Shown here one piece after another: positions 46,733 through 53,428 of a stretch of 64,000 nt of DNA. Source of the DNA: Candidatus Pacearchaeota archaeon (lineage in GTDB: Archaea > Nanoarchaeota > Nanoarchaeia > Pacearchaeales > GW2011-AR1); NCBI GenBank assembly GCA_023228065.1, contig JALOBX010000003.1, positions 62,001-126,000 on the forward strand. The letters are read 5' to 3'. The notes beneath the pieces were generated by a model. That model was not told the origin of the DNA. It did not search any database and saw only the letters and a list, made by a program, of their open reading frames with translations. A program made the translations under genes and the position numbers. Position 1 is the first letter of the stretch; each line of letters opens with the position of its first letter.

Positions 46733-46936
46733 TTAAAATTTATCTCTTTTATCTTCAAGCATTCCAATATATTCTTTTATATATGATTCTAAGGATCTAT
46801 TTTGCTCATCGCTTGAGCTTAATAAAAAACTTTGTAAAGCAATAATTACATCACTAATCATAATATATCTATGTTTAAAACCATCTATACCTAGTTTAGC
46901 TGTATTGAAAGTTATATAAAGATCTTTTTTACTCAT
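46733..46936 (-). CDS. hypothetical helical protein within the stem-loop array, 67 aa
   Basis: Lies between stem-loops 1 and 2. Alpha/beta start (KDLYITFNTAKLGID) then helices with a basic end. The SD is weak. Could be a partner of the TROVE-like protein, but no motif supports this. Confidence 0.55.
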   Translation of the reverse strand: MSKKDLYITFNTAKLGIDGFKHRYIMISDVIIALQSFLLSSSDEQNRSLESYIKEYIGMLEDKRDKF

Positions 46937-46966
46937 TTTCTATCACATAAAAATATTTTAAAAAAC

Positions 46967-47021
46967 AGACTGGGACTTGAAAGCTTAACAGGCTTTTGTT
47001 TTTGTTTGCTGTAACCAGTCT
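46967..47021 (-). ncRNA. stem-loop RNA repeat 2, tRNA-Asn anticodon-arm mimic
   Basis: Outer stem AGACTGG/CCAGTCT, conserved TTACAGCAA and A-rich spacer. The inner hairpin AAAGC-CTGTTAA-GCTTT (5-bp stem, 7-nt loop) has the exact loop of a GUU (Asn) anticodon arm, with U33 and A37-A38. It is followed by TTCAAGTCCC, which reads like the 3' half of a T arm. No D arm or CCA. Confidence 0.6.
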
Positions 47022-47046
47022 TGTAAAAGAACTTTAAAATAAAATC

Positions 47047-47093
47047 AGGTTGAATTTTTATACCCAATGTATTTTTATTGCTGTAATCAACCT
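47047..47093 (-). ncRNA. stem-loop RNA repeat 3
   Basis: Outer stem AGGTTGA/TCAACCT. Inside, TTACAGCAA, A-rich spacer and a small ATAC-ATTGG-GTAT hairpin. Shortest of the four. Confidence 0.6.
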
Positions 47094-47106
47094 TGTAAAT
47101 TTTAAC

Positions 47107-47162
47107 AGATTAGCTTTGTTTTGTCTTTCGACGGCCATATTTTTGATTGCTGAAACTAATCT
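47107..47162 (-). ncRNA. stem-loop RNA repeat 4 (promoter-proximal)
   Basis: Outer stem AGATTAG/CTAATCT, the conserved block as TTTCAGCAA, and an inner GTC-GAAA-GAC tetraloop hairpin. Its 5' arm begins about 10 bases after the TATAATATA of the promoter element, so the stem would lie at the very 5' end of the transcript. Confidence 0.6.
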
Positions 47163-47171
47163 TGTCTTATA

Positions 47172-47190
47172 CTATATTATATTTTAAAAA
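47172..47190 (-). promoter_or_regulatory. phage promoter-like element (leftward) driving the stem-loop/TROVE unit
   Basis: Minus strand TTTTTAAAATATAATATAG, identical to the 41304 copy. It directly follows a stop codon and is directly followed by stem-loop 4. Confidence 0.75.
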
Positions 47191-47310
47191 CTATGTCTTA
47201 GAAACATCTTTAGAAATTTCTTTTGATAATAATTCCTCCTCAACTAAAAATTCATATATATATATTTTCTTTTTGTAATCCCAATTGATATCATTCCAAT
47301 ACTTTTTCAT
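47191..47310 (-). CDS. hypothetical mini-protein, 39 aa
   Basis: ATG overlaps the end of thyX. Aromatic/basic first half (KKYWNDINWDYKKKIYIYEF), acidic second half. Its TAG abuts the promoter element. Confidence 0.55.
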   Translation of the reverse strand: MKKYWNDINWDYKKKIYIYEFLVEEELLSKEISKDVSKT

Positions 47311-47933
47311 TCTTCACCAATTATGCCATCAAAGATTATTGGTAATCTTTTTTTCATTTCCTCTAACAAAGGAACCATAACCTCTCTCATTTGAGGATGA
47401 GCGTTCTTAGAAGTTCTTAACTGAAAAATGTGTCTCCATTCTCTTAAATTAGCTGTAATCACAATTGTTGTAGCAGCAGAATTTGGTAAAACAGATCTTG
47501 CTATCTGAGGAGAAATACCATTATCTAACATCTTCATATAAGAATTCTCAGCATTTATACACACTGATTTCCATAATTCATAAGAACTACTTTTTTCATT
47601 TAACAAAGGCTTAATAACTTCTATTTCAAAATTAAATTCCTTCTTATTATAATTGCAATAACGTTGACTCTCCATTGTATAAGATGCTAAACGGTGACGT
47701 ACTAATTCATGACTAATCCCTCTATCACAAATAATTTTAACTGAAATATTAAAGTGCTCAATGACAGAAAGATGTCCACGATTGATAATATTTTGAATAA
47801 AAGATTTATAACTATCTTTAGATACTTGACCATAACTTTGATAAGCAACTCTACCAATAAATTCAATCTTCTTTAAGATTTCTATTCCGTCAAACTTATC
47901 TAAGATTTCAAAACTTGGCTCAATTATTTTCAA
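47307..47933 (-). CDS. thyX: flavin-dependent thymidylate synthase ThyX
   Basis: Converts dUMP to dTMP using methylene-tetrahydrofolate, FAD and NADPH, supplying dTTP for phage replication. Of 208 residues, RHRLASYTMESQRY (79-92) is the diagnostic ThyX motif RHRxxSxxxxSxRY. ARSVLPNSAATTIVITANLR and WRHIFQLRTSKNAHPQMREV complete the substrate- and flavin-binding parts. Full length. Overlaps the Cys-rich gene upstream by ATGA. Confidence 0.97.
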   Translation of the reverse strand: MKIIEPSFEILDKFDGIEILKKIEFIGRVAYQSYGQVSKDSYKSFIQNIINRGHLSVIEHFNISVKIICDRGISHELVRHRLASYTMESQRYCNYNKKEFNFEIEVIKPLLNEKSSSYELWKSVCINAENSYMKMLDNGISPQIARSVLPNSAATTIVITANLREWRHIFQLRTSKNAHPQMREVMVPLLEEMKKRLPIIFDGIIGEE

Positions 47934-48181
47934 AACTTATATCTCCATTCTTTACATGTTCCGTTTAATGGCACTCTAACATAAAATTCTTCTAAACCGC
48001 ATTTCTCTTTCAAATACTTACAAAACCTAACTCTTTTAGAATCATCCAGATTCTTACAAAAGTTACAGGTGTTAGTATATTCGTGAAAGTTCAAAGCACA
48101 CAAAGCTATTCCTCTTCTAACTTCGTCAATATCAACGCCTTTAGGAATTTTTTTAAGATATTCTTTTTCTTTATTATTCAT
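47930..48181 (-). CDS. Cys-rich protein, 83 aa
   Basis: CNFCKNLDDSKRVRFCKYLKEKC and a terminal NGTCKEWRY give the CxxC...C...C...C layout with 'GTCKE/DF' end shared with 5686-5952. Probable zinc mini-protein of the expanded family. Confidence 0.7.
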   Translation of the reverse strand: MNNKEKEYLKKIPKGVDIDEVRRGIALCALNFHEYTNTCNFCKNLDDSKRVRFCKYLKEKCGLEEFYVRVPLNGTCKEWRYKF

Positions 48182-48182
48182 T

Positions 48183-48422
48183 TTAATTATTCACAGCTTT
48201 GAAATAATTTACCCATTCAGTATCTAAATCTTGTAAAGTTTTATACGAAGCACAAAAAGAAGTTGAATAATATTTCTTGTTATTCTTTCTCAACCAAGAC
48301 CATAATAAAATTACTTCATCCCCATCATACTCAAACGCAATACCTAAACTATTAATCCAAACGTATGTACCAAATAAAATTTTTTGTAATTTACAAATAT
48401 AATAGCTAAATCTTTGTTTCAC
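48183..48422 (-). CDS. aromatic mini-protein, 79 aa
   Basis: FGTYVWINSLGIAFEYDGDEVILLWSWL resembles the aromatic 'strand-P/S-strand-W' family. C-terminal part charged and aromatic. ATGA overlap upstream. Confidence 0.6.
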   Translation of the reverse strand: MKQRFSYYICKLQKILFGTYVWINSLGIAFEYDGDEVILLWSWLRKNNKKYYSTSFCASYKTLQDLDTEWVNYFKAVNN

Positions 48423-48823
48423 TTTATCTCTTCAGCCGTTAAGATATTTTTATACCAAGAGAAAAAAGGAACGCGCCAACCATATGTTGTAATATAATAC
48501 GTTTTTCCTTTTTCAATAAATCCATAGAAATCAGAAGAATTATATCTCCAGTGAGTCCAACATACTTCCCAAAATGTATCAGTAATTTCAAATGTCATAC
48601 TAACAGATTTCTCATCAGAAACCATTTTAGTATATATCAAATACTTGTCATCTGCATCTTTTCCACCACCAGACTTCTTGAAGGCTTTGTCAGTGACAGT
48701 AACAATATAATTATCTCTTGTAAAGTGTGGTAGTATTGGAGCAGTACAGACAGCAAGAAAGATAAAAATAATAGTGATAGCTACTAATACTTCTACTAAA
48801 GTAAAACCTTTTCTACTAAACAT
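48419..48823 (-). CDS. membrane protein with type IV prepilin-like N-terminus, 134 aa
   Basis: RKGFTLVEVLVAITII (residues 4-19) is a textbook class III (prepilin) signal: Gly before the cleavage site, Phe+1 and Glu+5, then a hydrophobic helix. The rest (YIVTVTDKAFKK...FEITDTFWEV...SSDFYGFIEKGKTYYITTYG-WR) matches a class of small phage membrane proteins ending in a 'GKTY...GWR.P..S.Y.NI' signature. So it is either a pseudopilin-like exported protein processed by the host prepilin peptidase, or a phage membrane protein whose anchor converged on that motif. Own promoter at 48852. Confidence 0.7.
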   Translation of the reverse strand: MFSRKGFTLVEVLVAITIIFIFLAVCTAPILPHFTRDNYIVTVTDKAFKKSGGGKDADDKYLIYTKMVSDEKSVSMTFEITDTFWEVCWTHWRYNSSDFYGFIEKGKTYYITTYGWRVPFFSWYKNILTAEEIK

Positions 48824-48851
48824 TTTAAACCCCTATAAAAACACATCCTCT

Positions 48852-48871
48852 TATATTATTATATTTTAAAA
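48852..48871 (-). promoter_or_regulatory. phage promoter-like element (leftward) ahead of the prepilin-like gene
   Basis: Minus strand CTTTTAAAATATAATAATATAA, a slightly diverged copy with one extra AAT, about 28 bases before the start codon. Confidence 0.6.
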
Positions 48872-48918
48872 GCTGTGTTATATCAACTTTTCTTTCATTC
48901 TTTATATAAATTATATAT

Positions 48919-49146
48919 CTAAAAAGGTGATTTTACTGTTGGCAGTTGCGGTTGAAGATGTTTATTAAAAGTAAGAATTCTGAGCCATAATTTACCAGTA
49001 AATAATATTTGAACTCTTTCGAGCAACGATAATTCCCAACAAGATATAACTTCGCCATCATCTGATTTATAAGCCGGTAAAGGTAAATATTCTGGTTGAT
49101 TTTCTGCAAATGTACAATTTTGTTGTTTAAATATTATTGGTTTCAT
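48919..49146 (-). CDS. conserved phage protein, 75 aa
   Basis: Matches a small protein found in many tailed phages: N-terminal MKPIIFKQQNCTFAENQPEYL, 'LPAY...CWELSLLERVQILFTGKLWLRILTF' core and 'LQPQLPTV' end. The pattern of Trp and Pro is highly conserved in that group. Function unknown. Confidence 0.8.
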   Translation of the reverse strand: MKPIIFKQQNCTFAENQPEYLPLPAYKSDDGEVISCWELSLLERVQILFTGKLWLRILTFNKHLQPQLPTVKSPF

Positions 49147-49147
49147 C

Positions 49148-49585
49148 TTAACCTCTAGGATTTAATAATGAACTAAAGAATGCTTTAACAGTAAAAGTGC
49201 AATAAGCTTTCAACTCCCCATTACTTATAAACTCACTTACTTTTTCATTACCTTCGAACAAAGAATATTTTGTCCTTCCTTCATAAAATACTCTATCTTC
49301 AAAAAGTCTTTTAACTTTTTTATATGCCTTTCCATATAATTCATTGTTTTGAGAATCACTAAATAGCCCGTAACTCCAAGAAGTACATTGATCTTTTCCA
49401 TTAATATGCCACATACCGTTACAATAACAAACGCATTTTGCGGGAACAATAAATGCTCCTATAATAGATTCTTTTGATAAACTATTTATTTCTGGTGGTT
49501 CATTAATATAAATAGAACCAGTAAGAGTTAGTGTTTCTAAAACATGATTTATTACATCTTCATAAGATATTTTTGCTTTGTTCAT
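49148..49585 (-). CDS. hypothetical protein, 145 aa
   Basis: Alpha/beta protein with FIVPAKCVCYCNGMWHING in the middle, where two Cys pairs may bind metal. Helical C-terminus. No family. The SD GAAGGAATAAAG precedes ATG. Confidence 0.7.
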   Translation of the reverse strand: MNKAKISYEDVINHVLETLTLTGSIYINEPPEINSLSKESIIGAFIVPAKCVCYCNGMWHINGKDQCTSWSYGLFSDSQNNELYGKAYKKVKRLFEDRVFYEGRTKYSLFEGNEKVSEFISNGELKAYCTFTVKAFFSSLLNPRG

Positions 49586-49625
49586 CTTTATTCCTTCTAA
49601 ACTTATCTACATTTCCATGCTTAGC

Positions 49626-49805
49626 TTAACAAATTTTTCCTCCAATAATACCTCTATCACCACATTTTGACCACCTTGCCCAATAACCACATTTTGGATT
49701 AGTACAGCGTTCTACTATATCATCAGTATAAGCTCTATCAGCATCAAACGCCTCATCGATTACAACGCTTCCAATTTTACATTCAGTACATTTTACTCGT
49801 TTCAT
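49626..49805 (-). CDS. zinc-ribbon mini-protein, 59 aa
   Basis: VKCTECKIGSVV and RCTNPKCGYWARW form an asymmetrical CxxC/CxxxxC knuckle, with additional CGDRG. Overlaps its upstream neighbour by 23 bases. Confidence 0.6.
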   Translation of the reverse strand: MKRVKCTECKIGSVVIDEAFDADRAYTDDIVERCTNPKCGYWARWSKCGDRGIIGGKIC

Positions 49806-50187
49806 CTTTATTTAAACCTTTCATAAAACTATGAAACTCTTCTTCAGCCAAAGATTCTTTCATGCTAATTTCATCTAAATAGTTCTTAACATAAGCATAG
49901 AGATTATATACTATCTCAAAATCTATTTTATTACTATAAGCTTCCCATTCGTCTGATAAAATAGAAATAACTGAGTAATCATAAGACAAAAACTCTGTCT
50001 CCATATGAATATTTAATCTAATCTCAATATTATCAATATAACATTTGAAATATTCTATTCCTAAATAACCACTTGTGGGAGTATGAAATTCCCAAACTAA
50101 ACTTTTGCTTTTTGTCTTTTTCATTAAAAGTTTAATTAACTTCTTAAGTTCTTTTTCTTTTATAGTATAGACCTTTTTTGTTTCCAT
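49783..50187 (-). CDS. hypothetical protein of a four-member paralog family, 134 aa
   Basis: ELKKLIKLLMKKTKSKSLVWEF, a CYIDN strand, and a terminal EEEFHSFMKGL match 51737-52087 (LEKVIKKLLKKTEQNKIEWL...EEFNLFVKAL) and, more distantly, 57465 and 57806. A compact alpha/beta fold. The repeated copying suggests a role in host interaction or immunity. Confidence 0.7.
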   Translation of the reverse strand: METKKVYTIKEKELKKLIKLLMKKTKSKSLVWEFHTPTSGYLGIEYFKCYIDNIEIRLNIHMETEFLSYDYSVISILSDEWEAYSNKIDFEIVYNLYAYVKNYLDEISMKESLAEEEFHSFMKGLNKDETSKMY

Positions 50188-50188
50188 T

Positions 50189-50605
50189 TTACAACTCCTT
50201 TATTTCTTTATATAACCAATGATCTTTCCATGTATTTTCAGGAAAAGAATATTTTAAACCATAATTGTTGTTTGAACAATGAGGACATGGAATATCTCTA
50301 CCATCTTCATACATATGATTAATTAATATTTTGTAAAACATAAATATATAAGGTTGAATTCCTCCACAGTCACATTTATACATACAATCTAAATTATCTT
50401 TAAGCCATTGTCTGTAAAATCTAAAATAAATTCTTTTCCTTAAATCCCAAGGGAACTTTCTTAATAAAAAAGAAATAGATTTTGGTATTTGCCGTTTGGG
50501 AGGTTTATATTTAGGATCATCTTCCACTTTTCTTTTTCCAATCTTTACAAATAGATTTTTCTCTTGACAACTGCAAGTCAGATTTGTACCAAATATAGAA
50601 GCCAA
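50189..50605 (-). CDS. Cys-containing hypothetical protein, up to 138 aa
   Basis: CMYKCDCGGIQPYIF and CPHCSNNNYG make a zinc site in the C-terminal half. The annotated start overlaps the upstream gene by 89 bases, so a GTG start near 50527 (preceded by GGAAAAAG) may be the real one. Confidence 0.6.
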   Translation of the reverse strand: MASIFGTNLTCSCQEKNLFVKIGKRKVEDDPKYKPPKRQIPKSISFLLRKFPWDLRKRIYFRFYRQWLKDNLDCMYKCDCGGIQPYIFMFYKILINHMYEDGRDIPCPHCSNNNYGLKYSFPENTWKDHWLYKEIKEL

Positions 50606-50744
50606 ACCATAGAAACCAAATCATAAATAAATATTTTTCACTTGTATATTTCCAATATACAAAATCATCGTTTATAGAAAAGACAATAGAACTAATTTTT
50701 GATTTAACTTTAAAATTATTTAATTCAACAAATAACTTCATCAT
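50517..50744 (-). CDS. aromatic membrane-associated mini-protein, 75 aa
   Basis: YWKYTSEKYLFMIWFLWFGFYI in the second half is strongly aromatic, followed by a basic tail. Member of the aromatic family. One-base overlap with its upstream neighbour. Confidence 0.6.
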   Translation of the reverse strand: MMKLFVELNNFKVKSKISSIVFSINDDFVYWKYTSEKYLFMIWFLWFGFYIWYKSDLQLSREKSICKDWKKKSGR

Positions 50745-50923
50745 TATCTTCCTATAAATAAAACATAATAGAAAACTTGAATTCCAACTCCATAGAACTT
50801 ATTATCCATTCCCAAATAAACTATTGGCCAAAGACAAAAAGCTTCTGGCCATCTTCTTTTTACAAAGTAAATTGTTAATTTTGTAAAACATAAATTGAGT
50901 CTTATTTGCTTAGCTTTTTCCAT
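50744..50923 (-). CDS. aromatic mini-protein, 59 aa
   Basis: ATG 50923 is preferred (GGTGGATGG nearby). KRRWPEAFCLWPIVYLG...GVGIQVFYYVLFIGR follows the 'WP-strand...hFhYhhFxG' aromatic pattern. Confidence 0.6.
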   Translation of the reverse strand: MEKAKQIRLNLCFTKLTIYFVKRRWPEAFCLWPIVYLGMDNKFYGVGIQVFYYVLFIGR

Positions 50924-51116
50924 TATTCCATCCACCAATAAAAGAATTAATTTCCAACCAACCTATATACAATTGATTTTCATGTTTAATGTAAGGCATA
51001 GGAATTTCAGAATCTTGTCCTCCAGTCATAAAAGATATGCTTGCTTTTCTAAGCATATCACCTAACATTGTGCAGTCTTTCATTTCACAAAAGATTCTTA
51101 CTTTTTTATCATCCAT
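50910..51116 (-). CDS. hypothetical protein, 68 aa
   Basis: Alpha/beta start (KVRIFCEMKDCTMLGDMLRK), then Met/Pro-rich MPYIKHENQLYIGWLEIN. The 105 bases upstream hold only a broken Lys/Glu-rich frame. Confidence 0.65.
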   Translation of the reverse strand: MDDKKVRIFCEMKDCTMLGDMLRKASISFMTGGQDSEIPMPYIKHENQLYIGWLEINSFIGGWNNGKS

Positions 51117-51221
51117 TTCTCTTTTTCCTTGATATATTCTTTAGCCATATTGTAAATAGCTTGGTTAAGAGTCTTTGCTTCTACACTAACTTAACAGCAC
51201 AGAATAGATATATTTTTTAAA

Positions 51222-51512
51222 TTAAAACCAACTTTTTCGTCCTTCATTCAACAAGTGATCTATCTTCTCCACCCCTCTCATAAACTCAGTAATGTGCTTT
51301 CTAGATGGGGTAAAATCCCATAATGTCTTTCTAAGAGCTTGTACTTCTTCTGGAGTGAATCTTCTCCTACAAAGTATATCTCCCATTATAGTATCATAGG
51401 CCCATCCCATGATCGGAGTACTCTCTCTTGCATCTACAACAGAAAAGTATGCTTTTTTCAATGTAACTTTAATTTCCTTAATCTGCTCTTTAGAAAAAAC
51501 AATTTTTGACAT
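51222..51512 (-). CDS. hypothetical helical protein, 96 aa
   Basis: Helical, basic, less AT-biased than its neighbours. FTPEEVQALRKTLWDFTPSR in the centre. No family. GGAGATAATAA precedes ATG. Confidence 0.7.
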   Translation of the reverse strand: MSKIVFSKEQIKEIKVTLKKAYFSVVDARESTPIMGWAYDTIMGDILCRRRFTPEEVQALRKTLWDFTPSRKHITEFMRGVEKIDHLLNEGRKSWF

Positions 51513-51522
51513 TTATTATCTC

Positions 51523-51732
51523 CTACCAATTATCAATCCAACATCCTATCCTGTCAATAATAACAAACCAAATAAGTAAGACAACCTGCAAACATAAACC
51601 AAAAAATAATATATCAGGATTCCAAGTAATAAAGAATTTAATTATTCCAACTAATAAAGATCCAATAGGAATAAACCATATTGCGTTCAAAGCACACATC
51701 CACATAAAAGTATCTTTTAGAAAATCTTTCAT
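51523..51732 (-). CDS. two-helix membrane protein, 69 aa
   Basis: Hydrophobic helices at about 10-33 and 41-61 (FFGLCLQVVLLIWFVIIDRI). Probably inner-membrane. Confidence 0.65.
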   Translation of the reverse strand: MKDFLKDTFMWMCALNAIWFIPIGSLLVGIIKFFITWNPDILFFGLCLQVVLLIWFVIIDRIGCWIDNW

Positions 51733-51736
51733 TTTT

Positions 51737-52087
51737 CTATAATCTATCTAAGGCTTTGACGAATAAATTAAACTCTTCAATGCCTAATATTGGATTTTGT
51801 TCTAATAATTCTAAATGATTTTCTATATAAGAAATTAAATTATTAAGATCTTCATTTCCGTTAGAAGTTCCACGCACAACATAATAATAAGCTGATAATT
51901 CTTCAGTTTCTATTGAAAAAGTATACTTATTAACAAATATTCTAGCTTTATCAATATAACATTCAAACTCGTTATATTGATCACTTTTCTTAAGCCACTC
52001 AATTTTATTTTGTTCTGTTTTTTTAAGTAATTTCTTTATAACTTTTTCAAGTTCTATCAATGTCATTGAACGTAATTTTTTTTTCAT
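51737..52087 (-). CDS. hypothetical protein of the four-member paralog family, 116 aa
   Basis: Paralog of 49783-50187: LIELEKVIKKLLKKTEQNKI, FECYIDKARIFV, and EEFNLFVKAL. Preceded by AGGA and by an 80-base leader from the promoter at 52169. The leader contains a 10-codon frame and a small ATTCT-AAA-AGAAT hairpin. Confidence 0.7.
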   Translation of the reverse strand: MKKKLRSMTLIELEKVIKKLLKKTEQNKIEWLKKSDQYNEFECYIDKARIFVNKYTFSIETEELSAYYYVVRGTSNGNEDLNNLISYIENHLELLEQNPILGIEEFNLFVKALDRL

Positions 52088-52168
52088 TTCAAAATAGTCC
52101 TAAAAATAAAAAAATGTATTATTCTTTTAGAATGTTATATATACTTCCAATGAGTTTTATACCTCATA

Positions 52169-52186
52169 CTATATTATATTTTAAAA
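52169..52186 (-). promoter_or_regulatory. phage promoter-like element (leftward)
   Basis: Minus strand TTTTTAAAATATAATATAGT, directly after the stop codon of the gene at 52188 and 82 bases before the next start. Confidence 0.7.
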
Positions 52187-52187
52187 A

Positions 52188-52376
52188 TTATGTTTTAGAA
52201 GTTAGTTTCTTATATGATAAGCATTGTCTAATTGGAGCAATAACACCAATTATCGCACAACGATTATAATGCATATTATTATACATACAAAAGCTTTTAT
52301 TTAATACTTCACATTTTTCACAAATTCCAAGAGACTTTAAATTCCAAGCTTTTTTCTTTTCCATAATAATACTCAT
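52188..52376 (-). CDS. Cys-containing mini-protein, 62 aa
   Basis: GICEKCEVLNKSFC and NRCAIIGVIAPIRQC provide five Cys in a loose zinc-protein pattern. ATGA overlap with the upstream gene supports the start. Confidence 0.65.
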   Translation of the reverse strand: MSIIMEKKKAWNLKSLGICEKCEVLNKSFCMYNNMHYNRCAIIGVIAPIRQCLSYKKLTSKT

Positions 52377-52807
52377 TTCTTATCTCCAAAGTCTATTCCT
52401 ATTGCTTGACTATGATTATATAAAAGCTCAATCTTATTTTTACTCACCTTACCAAATTCTATATGGGCCAATGTATGAACACTTTCATAATATAATTTCT
52501 CTCCTGCTCCCATTCCATAACTATTACACTGTTCACAAAACTCATACCACATACCAGTTTTTGGATTCTTCTTAAAGCATCTATAAAAATCATAACCAAT
52601 AAAATCCATATCTTTCTTTAATTCGTTTATGCAAAACAAGCAAAGATATTTTGGATACTTCTTTTCGTTTTTAATTAAGCATACAAAAAATGGAGCGAGG
52701 TAAAGCTCAAATTTCCATTCTCTATTTTGCTTTCTTATTTTAAACAATGGCCAGCCAAATCCAGAGTAGAAGATTTTTAATATCCAATATTTTGTTTCAA
52801 TTTTCAT
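52373..52807 (-). CDS. aromatic Cys-containing protein, 144 aa
   Basis: An N-terminal part of the aromatic type (ILKIFYSGFGWPLFKIRKQN ... FELYLAPFFVCLIKN), then CLFCINE and FCEQCNSYGMG giving a zinc site. A fusion of two recurring modules of this window. Confidence 0.65.
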   Translation of the reverse strand: MKIETKYWILKIFYSGFGWPLFKIRKQNREWKFELYLAPFFVCLIKNEKKYPKYLCLFCINELKKDMDFIGYDFYRCFKKNPKTGMWYEFCEQCNSYGMGAGEKLYYESVHTLAHIEFGKVSKNKIELLYNHSQAIGIDFGDKK

Positions 52808-52959
52808 TTCTTAATCTTTCCACAGAAAAATAATAGATTATTATTAACATACATTTGTAACTCTTCAGTGCTTCTATTTCTTCCAATAGGTTTTATACAA
52901 TCTAAATGTAATTGTATTAACTTATTTCTTTGCTCTATGCTCATTCTTATCTCTTTCAT
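52804..52959 (-). CDS. hypothetical protein, 51 aa
   Basis: Small helical protein ending KKN-type, ATGA overlap with the downstream gene. No motif. Confidence 0.55.
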   Translation of the reverse strand: MKEIRMSIEQRNKLIQLHLDCIKPIGRNRSTEELQMYVNNNLLFFCGKIKK

Positions 52960-52971
52960 ATTATATCTTGC

Positions 52972-53139
52972 TCAACCTTCTCTTTCAAAAGATTCACACC
53001 AATTATTATTTTTTACAAAATACCAAGGACCAATAGACAAAGCAGGAGCTCTTTCTGTAATGCCACAGCATAATGTCCCATCAATAAATATCTTATGAAA
53101 ACAAGTTATACAGCAATCTGGGAGATTTATTTCTATCAT
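52972..53139 (-). CDS. DCCxxC-family Cys-rich mini-protein, 55 aa
   Basis: MIEINLPDCCITCFHKIF at the start, LCCGITE in the middle and NWCESFERE at the end align with 56732, 60133, 62087 and 58782: a 'h-h-PDCCxxC...C...CxxFER' signature. The ATG starts 1 base after the promoter-like element, so it may be leaderless. Confidence 0.65.
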   Translation of the reverse strand: MIEINLPDCCITCFHKIFIDGTLCCGITERAPALSIGPWYFVKNNNWCESFEREG

Positions 53140-53140
53140 A

Positions 53141-53158
53141 CTATATTATATTTTAAAA
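53141..53158 (-). promoter_or_regulatory. phage promoter-like element (leftward) abutting a start codon
   Basis: Minus strand TTTTTTAAAATATAATATAG followed at once by TATG: the start codon of the Cys-rich gene lies where the transcript would begin. Confidence 0.65.
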
Positions 53159-53190
53159 AATCATTGCTACTCATTTTCTGCTCCTTCTTT

Positions 53191-53376
53191 TTAACTAGCA
53201 ACTATCTTTCCTTCATTAGGAAAATCAATTAAATGTTTACAATCAATACAAATATAAGATTTTGTCTCAATAGTTCCTAATGGAGTATGTAAAAGAAAAT
53301 TTTTATAATCATTCCAGAATCCACAATTTGGACAAATAACATGACATTGAGTAGCATATTTAATTCTTTCAATCAT
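53191..53376 (-). CDS. zinc-ribbon mini-protein, 61 aa
   Basis: VICPNCGFWNDY and SYICIDCKHLIDF are two CxxC halves. A good Rub/ribbon-type candidate. Its 3' neighbour is the promoter at 53141. Confidence 0.7.
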   Translation of the reverse strand: MIERIKYATQCHVICPNCGFWNDYKNFLLHTPLGTIETKSYICIDCKHLIDFPNEGKIVAS

Positions 53377-53428
53377 TTATTACTCCAACACCTTTTCAAT
53401 ATTCCATATATGAAATGTATAAAAACAA

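Noticed and set aside
46664..47162. CRISPR-like repeat array
   Set aside because: The four elements are not identical repeats with unique spacers. Their arms differ and covary, the spacing is irregular, a gene lies inside, and no cas gene is present.
51117..51221. Lys/Glu-rich frame after the gene at 51222
   Set aside because: No start codon in the right place and an upstream stop. It may be a decayed gene end, but it matches nothing in the window.
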